Positions 1 to 5,346 of a stretch of 6,655 nucleotides of DNA are shown piece after piece. Numbering within the stretch: position 1 is the stretch's first letter; the number at the start of each line of letters is the position of its first letter. This DNA is from JAYEJW01 sp034716535 (GTDB taxonomy: Bacteria > Pseudomonadota > Gammaproteobacteria > Chromatiales > Chromatiaceae): contig JAYEJW010000553.1 of the NCBI GenBank assembly GCA_034716535.1, positions 1 to 6,655 of the forward strand, in the 5' to 3' direction. A program made the translations under genes and the position numbers. Under the pieces are notes generated by a model that worked only from the letters and a program-made list of their open reading frames with translations, had not been told where the DNA came from and made no database searches.

Positions 1-385
1 TGGCGAGCCGCTCCTGAACCCCTGCCCACAGGGTCAACGCCTGGGCCAGGCGCTTCTGTCCCGCCTCGGTAAGGAGGACCCGACGCTCCCTCCGGTCGAT
101 TCCGGGCCGCACCTCCAGCAACCCCTGATCCACCAGCGGGCGCAGATTGCGGGTCAGCGTGGTCCGATCCATCACCAACGCCTGCGCCAGTTGCCCTATT
201 CCGGGAGCCTCCATGAGATGAACGGCGTTGAGCAGGGAGAACTGGGTGCCCTTGATTCCGACCGGCGCCAAGACCGCATCATAAAGCTGTCCCAGGGCGC
301 GGGCGCCCTTGCGCACGCCGAAGCCGATACAACCCCGGGCGGCCGCAAGACTGAGATCGAGAGGGACGCTCGTCTTCTCTTCCAT
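1..385 (-). CDS. MarR-family transcriptional regulator, C-terminus cut off by the window edge
   Basis: This is a winged helix-turn-helix repressor of the MarR family, which normally binds palindromic operators as a dimer and releases DNA on sensing a ligand or oxidant. Translating the minus strand from the ATG at 385 gives 128 open codons to the edge. The N-terminal helix has the phrase GQLYDAVLAPVGIKGTQFSLL split across residues 32-52, typical of this family. The recognition helix is about residues 72-82 (DRTTLTRNLR), and the wing is marked by D97-R98-R99 followed by RRVLLTEAG. C19 sits in the dimerisation helix, where some MarR/OhrR proteins carry a redox-active cysteine; a redox role here is only inference. 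No Shine-Dalgarno sequence is visible before the ATG, so the mRNA may be leaderless or weakly translated. A palindrome lies immediately upstream. The last 15-25 residues are missing from the window. Confidence 0.88.
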   Translation of the reverse strand, partial: MEEKTSVPLDLSLAAARGCIGFGVRKGARALGQLYDAVLAPVGIKGTQFSLLNAVHLMEAPGIGQLAQALVMDRTTLTRNLRPLVDQGLLEVRPGIDRRERRVLLTEAGQKRLAQALTLWAGVQERLA

Positions 386-391
386 GCCAAT

Positions 392-407
392 AAGTGTATA
401 TACACTT
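392..407. promoter_or_regulatory. Perfect 16-bp palindrome, probable MarR operator
   Basis: The sequence AAGTGTATATACACTT reads the same on both strands with no mismatch and no spacer. It ends six bases before the MarR start codon and lies in the only AT-rich patch of the region, where the minus-strand promoter must be. MarR proteins commonly bind 16-20 bp palindromes overlapping their own promoters, so autorepression is the obvious inference. A TTGATT at minus-strand positions 422-417 is a possible -35 element, but I cannot place a convincing -10 at standard spacing. Confidence 0.6.
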
Positions 408-453
408 TTTATAAAATCAAGGGCGCGCGGATTCCTGTCATCCTGAATGAGAA

Positions 454-474
454 GACGGCTTGGTGGTCGCCGTC
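454..474 (-). terminator. Candidate terminator hairpin after the ferritin-like gene
   Basis: Read on the minus strand, GACGGC, a nine-base loop and GCCGTC form a perfect six-pair GC-rich stem, beginning 28 bases after the stop codon of the ferritin-like gene. The bases that follow are TTCTCATT, a poor but present U-rich run. It would separate that gene from the MarR promoter just beyond. The weak T tract keeps confidence moderate. Confidence 0.4.
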
Positions 475-501
475 GGCCAAATGATGGCACCGTCAGGTCA
501 G

Positions 502-1152
502 CTACGCCGCGTCCGCAATACCCGCCGGTCCAAGCTTGGCTTTCAACTCCTTGATGCGTCGCGGCACGGAGACCGTGTGGCTCTGCGCCCCTCTCAGTTT
601 GTTCGCGAAAAGCTCAGTCTCGGGTTTGCCGATCTGTTTCAACAACCTGCCGAAGATGACGTTGACCTCACTGGCCTCCAGCTCGTCGGTGACCTTCAAG
701 GCATCTTCCAGCGACATTGCGGGAACCTGCTTTTCGGTAGCACGCAGCTTGCCCAAAGATTCCCGAATCTCCGGGTCCCGTATGCTGGGAACGAAGTCGA
801 CTGAAGGGTTCATGGCGATCTGATACAGGCAGGTCAGCATGATACGGCCATGCTCGATCTCTTCCTCTTTCAGATCGACGAACAACTGTCGGACGTCGGG
901 AATGTCTTTAAAACGTTCGGCCATTGCAGCGTAGATGTGCGCGACGCGGAACTCGAACAGGGCGGAGAGCTTGTATGCGTTGCCGACCGGTCCCGGCATG
1001 GCGACCCCGTGGGCCTGGTACTTCGCGGAAACCCTCTCCACCAGCGTCTTGTCCTTGCGCAGCAGCATGCCGAGGAAGATATCGAGCCCGAATAGCTGAA
1101 TGATTTTCTTGGGATTTTCTAAGCAGTAGTCTCTATCGATAACGGCTTGCAT
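502..1152 (-). CDS. Ferritin-like (rubrerythrin-type) four-helix-bundle protein, 216 aa
   Basis: The protein looks like a member of the ferritin-like superfamily, cytosolic bundles that usually carry a diiron centre for iron storage, peroxide reduction or oxygenation. Predicted helix 1 supplies E67 (LFEFRVAHIY). Helix 2 carries a clear ExxH motif, E98-I-E-H101, inside KEEEIEHGR. Helix 3 has E159 and E162 (ELEASEV). Helix 4 has H192 (GAQSH), but the glutamate expected three residues earlier is alanine, so the metal site may be atypical. There is no signal peptide and no rubredoxin-type cysteine domain. I chose the ATG at 1152 because GAGG lies seven bases before it; a GTG at 1188 in the same frame would add twelve residues but has a poor ribosome site. 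The gene lies between the META gene and MarR on the same strand. Exact family and substrate are not identifiable by eye. Confidence 0.7.
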   Translation of the reverse strand: MQAVIDRDYCLENPKKIIQLFGLDIFLGMLLRKDKTLVERVSAKYQAHGVAMPGPVGNAYKLSALFEFRVAHIYAAMAERFKDIPDVRQLFVDLKEEEIEHGRIMLTCLYQIAMNPSVDFVPSIRDPEIRESLGKLRATEKQVPAMSLEDALKVTDELEASEVNVIFGRLLKQIGKPETELFANKLRGAQSHTVSVPRRIKELKAKLGPAGIADAA

Positions 1153-1287
1153 TAGGACACCTCGAGGATGGAATTTGCCTGAACACACCTAAAAACATAG
1201 CTCAACTTGCAGCAATCACATTTCCTACTTGTGGGTGTTTTGGAAGTCGGAACGACATCCTTGGGCGATCCGGCCCAGACACGAGAA

Positions 1288-1301
1288 AGCCCTCGGGAGC
1301 T
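1288..1301 (-). terminator. Weak candidate terminator after the META gene
   Basis: On the minus strand AGCTC-CCGA-GGGCT can fold into five pairs, one of them G-T, around a four-base loop, 14 bases after the META stop codon. It is followed by TTCTCG. The stem is short and the T tract poor, so partial readthrough into the ferritin-like gene is possible. Confidence 0.25.
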
Positions 1302-1315
1302 GGAAGTGGAAAGGT

Positions 1316-2176
1316 TTAGTCTTCTCGCCCCTCCGGTGCAGTCTCATCGCGCTGTGCCCGGAACCGGGCCGCCACCTTACCGTCTGCGTTGAGTAGTCTC
1401 AGCTCGCTACCCTCGACCTGGTAGCCGGTGACGGTCGCCAGGGCCCGTAGGTAAGCGGATTCTTGTTCCATGAGTCCCTCTGGCCTCAGACAGGCCATGC
1501 GGCTGGCGGCGATCGGCCCGATCTCGAGTCCACTGCGCTCCAGCCTATAAGGACCAAAATAGCGGTTGCAGCCGCTGTGCCCGCCCAGGTTTCCGTCGTC
1601 CCCCAACTCGAGCCTGATCTCGGTCCCGCTAAGTGGAGAGACCAGGGCCTGCTTTCCATTGTTGTAGAAAGCGAGGCTCCAGCTGGTACCGATCAGGGGC
1701 ATGGGCTGGAGCTCGGTGAAGACCAGCACCGGTTCGGATGCTTCGTCAAACAGGGTAAGCCGATCGCCGTCCAATTGGTAGCTCCGGACCTTGCCCAAGG
1801 CGGCGGCTACCGCTTGCTCCTGGTCCATCCCCTCGGGGCAGGCCATCATGGTCATGGCGGACACCGTCGCGGAGAGTTGCGTGCCATACAGCTCGTAACT
1901 CCCCATGAGCCGATTGCAGCCGCCGCTGCCGCTCAGTTGCCCGTCCCGCAACCTGATGGTCGCCGGGTGGGAAGAACTGGACACGCGGGTTTCCCCGTCC
2001 ACTCTGTAGCTCTCCAAGAGCCAGATCGCGGACTCGAGCGGCCCTGTATCAATGTCCTGCGTGGCGAGCTCGGGTTTCTCGGTTGACGGCTCCTCCGCGG
2101 CACACAGCGTCACGCTGGCCGGCGAAATCGCCGCCAAGAGCGCAGCGACAGGGAAGAAACAGCGATTCTTGCGCAT
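1316..2176 (-). CDS. Periplasmic protein with two tandem META (HslJ/DUF306-type) domains, 286 aa
   Basis: META domains occur in E. coli HslJ, an envelope protein linked to heat shock and novobiocin resistance, and in many exported proteins; their biochemical role is poorly defined. The product starts with a signal peptide (MRKNR, then a hydrophobic stretch to about residue 26, probable cut after CAA). Domain 1 spans about residues 46-155, with GGCNRLMGSY (85-94) and MTMMACPEG. Domain 2 spans about 160-275, with SGCNRYFGPY (201-210) and ASRMACLRPEG. Each domain keeps the paired cysteines of the family (C87/C112 and C203/C229), which could form a disulphide. The residue before C25 is leucine, so it is not a canonical lipobox. 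I prefer the ATG at 2176 to the GTG at 2245 because it places the signal peptide at the N-terminus. The gene follows the secreted-protein gene by 68 bases, suggesting cotranscription. Confidence 0.83.
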   Translation of the reverse strand: MRKNRCFFPVAALLAAISPASVTLCAAEEPSTEKPELATQDIDTGPLESAIWLLESYRVDGETRVSSSSHPATIRLRDGQLSGSGGCNRLMGSYELYGTQLSATVSAMTMMACPEGMDQEQAVAAALGKVRSYQLDGDRLTLFDEASEPVLVFTELQPMPLIGTSWSLAFYNNGKQALVSPLSGTEIRLELGDDGNLGGHSGCNRYFGPYRLERSGLEIGPIAASRMACLRPEGLMEQESAYLRALATVTGYQVEGSELRLLNADGKVAARFRAQRDETAPEGRED

Positions 2177-2244
2177 GAGGGCGATACCAGGGCTGATTGA
2201 TTCGAGATGGAGCAGCAAACCACGAAGACCCGTGCATTGGCGCA

Positions 2245-3762
2245 CTAGCGAACACCCGCGACGGGTCTCATCTGCGTATCGCAGACTCCGCCTACCTTCG
2301 CCGTTTTGGCCCTACCCGTCCCCTGACAGCTTTCTCCCCGATCCTTGACCGAACAGACGAGCTCCAGCGGCTTTCCGGCCTTCAGCCAAAAGGGCGTCTT
2401 TCGATAGCGTCCGACCTCTTTGAATCCGCATCCACGCGGAATCCCATAGGGCGGACAACCCGAGGAGGCCTTCAGGTCGACCTTCCTTCCGTCCACGACG
2501 AAGCCGGGATAGTTGTTGACGATCTCGACGACGTCTCTGTCCGGCGCCTCCTCCAACTCGACATCTCGGAAGAGATACCCTTCTCCGCTCCGCTTATCCA
2601 CCCGAATCCGCGTATTGGCAATCAGGGCGAAGTCGTTACCCTTTCTGGCGACCGCTCCGGACATGTACTCGACCCGCTTGTGGTTGGGGAGACACTTGCC
2701 CATGGCCGGTGCATGGTAGTAGTGCCGCAGGCTCTTCAGGTCAGACATCCCGTTCCTGGGAAAGACGCTCCGCAGGTCTTGGTCGTCGCCGAAAAGGAGC
2801 AGCTGGACATCCGCGACGTTCTGCGCATACATGCGTTGCAGCTTGCCGTAATAGTCGCCACTGCCGCCCAGGTCGTCGCGCAGGAAACAGGAGGTGAGCC
2901 CTGAAATCTGCGTCAGGTACTCGTCCCAGATGTTGTACTGCGACACCTTGGAGGACACGCCCTGAAAGTCCCCGGGAAACCTGCAGCCCTGACGCCCCGA
3001 ACAGGACTCTCTGGCGCGATTGCGAATGGACAGGGCAATGACGTTGCGTTCACAGGCCCCGTACGCATTGCAACCCCGATCCAGGTGTCCTTCGAAGAGT
3101 GCGGTACGCATCGTGTAGTCGAGGTGCTTGGCCTTTGCGAGCGTTTTCTCGGACCAGCGGCCTTTGTTCGCCCCGATGAAGCGCTTCCAACTCCGCTCCA
3201 GGGCCTGTCGACGCCCGACGAGGGTGCGATTGGCGTTCTCGCAATCCGCGGAGTTGTGGAATGCGCGGACGATTCGATCCAGATCGCCCTCCCCTTGGCC
3301 TCCGGCCCTCCCGGCCTTGGCCGATCGCGGGGGGTCGAAAAAGGGCGCCTTGTTCTTCGTGAACATCCTGCGGACGTCGATCACATGCCTGACGCTGCCG
3401 TCGCAGTGATGATTGGGGACGCTCATCGATCGACGCTTCGCGAAGGTCTTCTTGAACTTGTCCGTCGAGGCCCGGCTGGCCTTTCTTGAATCCACCACCA
3501 CCTGGAATCCCACAAATGGGGTGCCGCTGCGGTCAGTCAGGGGCTTCCCGTTTCTGACGACCAGGCAGGGAATGAGCGATGTCCCCTGAGTCAAGGTACC
3601 GGCCGGCGAAGAGGCCCCCCTCTTGCGAAAACTCTCGATTTCGTAATAGGGCACGTCCTGCGCACCGTTGAACTGATAAAGGGTCATGACCGGTGTGGCC
3701 GGTACTCCCGCCCAGAGTTGCCCCGAAACCAGGAGGACGAGAGTGAACATCAGCTTTCTCAT
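2245..3762 (-). CDS. Secreted cysteine-rich protein of unknown function, 505 aa
   Basis: I do not recognise this family. The ATG at 3762 is chosen because GGAAG lies six bases upstream and the product then begins with a clean signal peptide (MRKLMFTLVLLVSGQLWA, probable cut after A18); an upstream GTG at 3813 would bury it. The mature chain has 14 cysteines, an even number that suits disulphide bonding in the periplasm. They include local pairs in CNAYGAC, CSGRQGC and CPPYGIPRGC. The middle of the protein is rich in basic and aromatic residues, with a distinctive patch YNIWDEYLTQISGLTSCFLR. A Lys/Arg/Gly-rich linker (RSAKAGRAGGQGEGD) separates an N-terminal beta-rich part from the central part. 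No transmembrane segment follows the signal peptide, so a soluble periplasmic or exported product is likely. The gene reads toward the META gene 68 bases away. Confidence 0.75.
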   Translation of the reverse strand: MRKLMFTLVLLVSGQLWAGVPATPVMTLYQFNGAQDVPYYEIESFRKRGASSPAGTLTQGTSLIPCLVVRNGKPLTDRSGTPFVGFQVVVDSRKASRASTDKFKKTFAKRRSMSVPNHHCDGSVRHVIDVRRMFTKNKAPFFDPPRSAKAGRAGGQGEGDLDRIVRAFHNSADCENANRTLVGRRQALERSWKRFIGANKGRWSEKTLAKAKHLDYTMRTALFEGHLDRGCNAYGACERNVIALSIRNRARESCSGRQGCRFPGDFQGVSSKVSQYNIWDEYLTQISGLTSCFLRDDLGGSGDYYGKLQRMYAQNVADVQLLLFGDDQDLRSVFPRNGMSDLKSLRHYYHAPAMGKCLPNHKRVEYMSGAVARKGNDFALIANTRIRVDKRSGEGYLFRDVELEEAPDRDVVEIVNNYPGFVVDGRKVDLKASSGCPPYGIPRGCGFKEVGRYRKTPFWLKAGKPLELVCSVKDRGESCQGTGRAKTAKVGGVCDTQMRPVAGVR

Positions 3763-3808
3763 AGTTTGCTTCCAATGGGGATCGGCAAGGTCGATTTGCT
3801 CGGTGATG

Positions 3809-3833
3809 AACACCGCCGCTCTGACGGGGTGTT
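3809..3833. other. Hairpin in the leader of the secreted-protein gene
   Basis: AACACC and GGTGTT form a perfect six-pair stem. It extends through a one-base bulge by three more pairs (CCG/CGG) around the loop CTCTGA. It lies 47 bases upstream of the start codon at 3762, in the probable 5' untranslated region of the minus-strand gene. No T tract follows on either strand, so it is not a standard terminator. An mRNA-stability or protein-binding role is possible but unproven. Confidence 0.3.
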
Positions 3834-3890
3834 GTCTCAGAGTCCTATATCATCCGTGAAATCGCCGAAGACGTCATCGCCTTATCGCTG

Positions 3891-4166
3891 TCACCGCGAA
3901 CAAGGCTCGAGAGCCCGCCCAACGAGGTGGTCGAGCAGAGGCAAGAATTTTATCCGATCCAGGTGCGCATCCACCGCAGACGTCCGGGACATGAGGCAGT
4001 CGAATGCCGGGTAGGCCTCGTTCTCGTAGGCGAGCGCCAGGATGCGCGGCTTCTCAGAAAACTCGTCGGGCATGTCCACGCCAACGGCACAGAGAATTTG
4101 CTTGTAGAATGGGGCAACCAAGTGTTCCGACGAGAGTAAGATCCTGTGACGACGGCAAGTCGGCAA
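3891..4166 (-). CDS. Doubtful hypothetical ORF, possible gene remnant
   Basis: The stretch between the secreted-protein gene and the antitoxin gene is 383 bases long, and this is the best reading frame in it. It has 91 codons if begun at the TTG at 4166, or about 60 if begun at the internal ATG at 4073. The central part (DEFSEKPRILALAYENEAYP, then FDCLMSRTSAVDAHLDRIKF) has a normal acidic/hydrophobic balance and GC-rich third positions, more protein-like than the antisense frames. No good ribosome site is visible, the TTG start would overlap the antitoxin gene head to head, and I recognise no domain. It may be the tail of a decayed gene or a chance ORF. Confidence 0.28.
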   Translation of the reverse strand: MPTCRRHRILLSSEHLVAPFYKQILCAVGVDMPDEFSEKPRILALAYENEAYPAFDCLMSRTSAVDAHLDRIKFLPLLDHLVGRALEPCSR

Positions 4167-4370
4167 TTACTTCGAAAAGCACTCGTTCTCACACCGATGG
4201 AGCGGACCGAGCTGACTGCTGAGCTTTTTCATGGTTTCGACCATGATCCCGACACACGCCTGACCGATGCCTGGAAGAATGAGGTCGAATCTCGTCTTGA
4301 TGCCTACGAGGCAGGACAGTTGGAGGCCGACTCTGCGGAGGCGGTATTTGCCAGGATCAATCGGCGGTGA
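4146..4370 (+). CDS. Antitoxin, 'putative addiction module component' (Unstab_antitox) family, 74 aa
   Basis: This matches the small acidic antitoxins of the addiction-module component family (TIGR02574 / Unstab_antitox), which neutralise a RelE/ParE-type toxin encoded directly downstream. The family signature is present: an N-terminal helix with LTPMERTELTAELF (residues 15-28; the consensus is close to 'LPPEERAELAEELL'). Next come W43, the segment EVESRLDAYEAGQ (46-58), and a C-terminal SAEAVFARI that normally contacts the toxin. The length is normal for the family. The start is the GTG at 4146, with a weak GAGAG nine bases upstream; starting at the ATG at 4197 would remove the conserved first helix. 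Its TGA overlaps the GTG of the next frame as GTGA, the translational coupling typical of these pairs. Because the following toxin frame is only a stub, this antitoxin now appears to be an orphan. Confidence 0.85.
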   Translation: MTTASRQLLRKALVLTPMERTELTAELFHGFDHDPDTRLTDAWKNEVESRLDAYEAGQLEADSAEAVFARINRR

Positions 4371-4480
4371 AGATCCGTGTGCTCTCGTGCACGCAACGGG
4401 AGTTTGCCGAGGCCGTGGATTGCTGCAATGCAGAACGTCGTAGGCTAAGCATGAGCGGGTTCGACGAGGACGAGTCGTGA
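4367..4480 (+). pseudogene. Truncated RelE/ParE-type toxin, N-terminal remnant of 37 codons
   Basis: The frame begins with a GTG overlapping the antitoxin stop (GTGA), exactly where the family's toxin gene should start. Its first 27 residues, MKIRVLSCTQREFAEAV then DCCNAERRRL, follow the N-terminal pattern of RelE/ParE toxins (roughly 'MKVRILxxAxxELxEAvxYYnxxrpGL'): a first beta strand, then the long helix. After residue 27 the resemblance stops. Ten unrelated residues (SMSGFDEDES) lead to TGA at 4478. A full toxin is about 95-105 residues, so some 65-75 residues, including the catalytic C-terminal strands, are missing. The paired tyrosines common in the helix are cysteines here (C19, C20). 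The last codons overlap a ribosome site (GAGGA at 4466-4470) for the next gene. I infer an internal deletion that joined this stub to the DUF4258 gene. It should be inactive as a nuclease or gyrase poison. Confidence 0.6.
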
Positions 4481-4731
4481 AGCCGATCCGGCTGTCACGC
4501 CACGCCCAGGAACAGTGCCAGGAGCGCGGCGCCACAGAGCAGGAGGTGCGCATCGCCGTCGAACAGGGCACCCGAGAGTCCGCGAAACACGGACGTGAGC
4601 TCTGCCGCTTCAATTTCTCTTTCAACCAGGCGTGGCAGGGCACACACTACCCCATCAAGCAGGTCGCGCCAGTCATCAAGGAAGAGGCCGACGAGATCGT
4701 CGTCATTACCGTTTACACTTTTTTCTTGTAG
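4477..4731 (+). CDS. DUF4258 family protein, 84 aa
   Basis: The family features are visible: the N-terminal strand IRLSRHAQEQCQERGATEQE with the conserved S7-x-H9-A10 and E16-R17-G18, a helix ending in EVRIAVEQG, a central basic strand, and a closing strand VVITVYTF. DUF4258 proteins are small and uncharacterised. As I recall, they often sit beside DUF2283 genes and are suspected to be toxin-like members of toxin-antitoxin-type pairs; this is not demonstrated by the sequence here. The start is a GTG at 4477 overlapping the TGA of the toxin stub (GTGA), with GAGGA six bases upstream. Length is normal and the frame is intact. It is probably cotranscribed with the antitoxin gene before it and the DUF2283 gene nine bases after it. 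Confidence 0.8.
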   Translation: MKPIRLSRHAQEQCQERGATEQEVRIAVEQGTRESAKHGRELCRFNFSFNQAWQGTHYPIKQVAPVIKEEADEIVVITVYTFFL

Positions 4732-4740
4732 GAGCGCCCC

Positions 4741-4962
4741 ATGAAGATCAGCTACGATCCGGAGACAGACGCCCTCTACATTCGCCTGCTCGAGGGTCAG
4801 CATGAGTGCCGGACATTGCGCCTCAACGATGAAGTTGCGTTGAACATCGGCCCCGGCGAGACACTCGTTGGCATCGAGATCCTCGACGCGCAGCAGGTCT
4901 TCGGTGAGGGGCGTATTCCCTCTGTTTCGCTGGAAAACGTTCCGTTTGCTAAGAGCGCCTGA
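4741..4962 (+). CDS. DUF2283 family protein, 73 aa
   Basis: The product shows the strong DUF2283 signature: MKISYDPETDALYIRLLEGQ at the start, a beta turn with LNDEVALNIGPGETLVGIEI in the middle, and LDAQQVF just after. These small beta-rich proteins are uncharacterised. They are commonly encoded next to DUF4258 genes, where they are plausible antidote partners; that role is inference. An ideal ribosome site, AGGAG at 4730-4734, lies six bases before the ATG and shares its first bases with the TAG stop of the DUF4258 gene, so the two are tightly coupled. The usual family length is about 65-75 residues, so this copy appears complete. Nothing recognisable follows on the same strand for 384 bases, so this is probably the last gene of the cluster. 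Confidence 0.87.
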   Translation: MKISYDPETDALYIRLLEGQHECRTLRLNDEVALNIGPGETLVGIEILDAQQVFGEGRIPSVSLENVPFAKSA

Positions 4963-5001
4963 CCTGGGTGCTCGGGTGGCGTCCGCAAAAATCCGCAGTT
5001 G

Positions 5002-5316
5002 TCAGTAACGGACCCCGTGTGGTCGACTGTCCCTGGTTTGCCATTGTATACCGCAACCCATTGATATCAGTGAGGAATCAATGTGTGTCGCAACACCTAT
5101 ACCGGACAACTCTAGCGCGCCCCCGGTTTCCGCTTTGCCACGGAGTATCACGCCCCCGATTTGAGAGGCGTAGTTACGTGTGCTGTCATTGAAATCCTCT
5201 CTGAGATCCTGGGCAAAGACTAGCTTCAGCCATAACTCTGGATCCTTACACAGACGATTTGGCACCCTGTACTGAGGGATATAGATGGGTAATGTGCTCT
5301 CAGATACGGAGCGCAC
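5002..5316 (-). CDS. Unrecognised 104-aa ORF in the gap before the nuclease gene
   Basis: The gap 4963-5346 holds no family I recognise; this minus-strand frame is its best coding candidate. It begins at a GTG (5316) and ends at TGA (5004-5002). The residue mix is protein-like, with an amphipathic stretch PELWLKLVFAQDLREDF near residue 26 and a Gly/Ile-rich stretch IGGVILRGKAETGGALEL near residue 53. There is no signal peptide or membrane segment. Third positions are less GC-rich than in neighbouring genes, which suggests foreign origin, decay or no coding at all. No convincing ribosome site precedes the GTG. It would be transcribed divergently from the nuclease gene, with 30 bases between the two starts. 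The plus-strand frames of the gap are rich in Arg, Cys and Ser and look non-coding. Confidence 0.33.
   Translation of the reverse strand: MRSVSESTLPIYIPQYRVPNRLCKDPELWLKLVFAQDLREDFNDSTRNYASQIGGVILRGKAETGGALELSGIGVATHIDSSLISMGCGIQWQTRDSRPHGVRY
5259..5285 (+). promoter_or_regulatory. Weak candidate promoter for the nuclease gene
   Basis: TTGGCA (5259-5264) matches five of six bases of a sigma-70 -35 box, and TATAGA (5280-5285) matches four of six of a -10 box. The spacer is 15 bases, two shorter than ideal. It lies about 60 bases before the ATG at 5347, inside the minus-strand ORF described above, so both cannot be optimal. Confidence 0.22.
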
Positions 5317-5346
5317 GCTTCGCCAAAGTGGGAGTAGACAGACACC

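Noticed and set aside
1153..1188. Upstream GTG start for the ferritin-like gene
   Set aside because: The extra twelve residues are not part of the fold, and the GTG has an AGG too close to serve well, whereas the ATG at 1152 has GAGG seven bases before it.
1463..2086. Long plus-strand ORF of 207 codons
   Set aside because: It lies wholly antisense to the META gene, has a biased His/Ala/Gly/Pro composition and no domain. It is a by-product of GC-rich coding on the other strand.
2098..2106. Lipoprotein cysteine in the META protein signal peptide
   Set aside because: The residue before C25 is leucine, and a lipobox needs Gly, Ala or Ser there. Ordinary signal-peptidase cleavage is more likely.
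2197..2904. Plus-strand ORF of 235 codons
   Set aside because: It is antisense to the end of the secreted-protein gene and the start of the META gene. The minus-strand products have signal peptides, ribosome sites or clear motifs, and this frame has none.
3763..3813. Upstream GTG start for the secreted protein
   Set aside because: It would put 17 residues with acidic charges before the signal peptide, while the ATG at 3762 has a good ribosome site.
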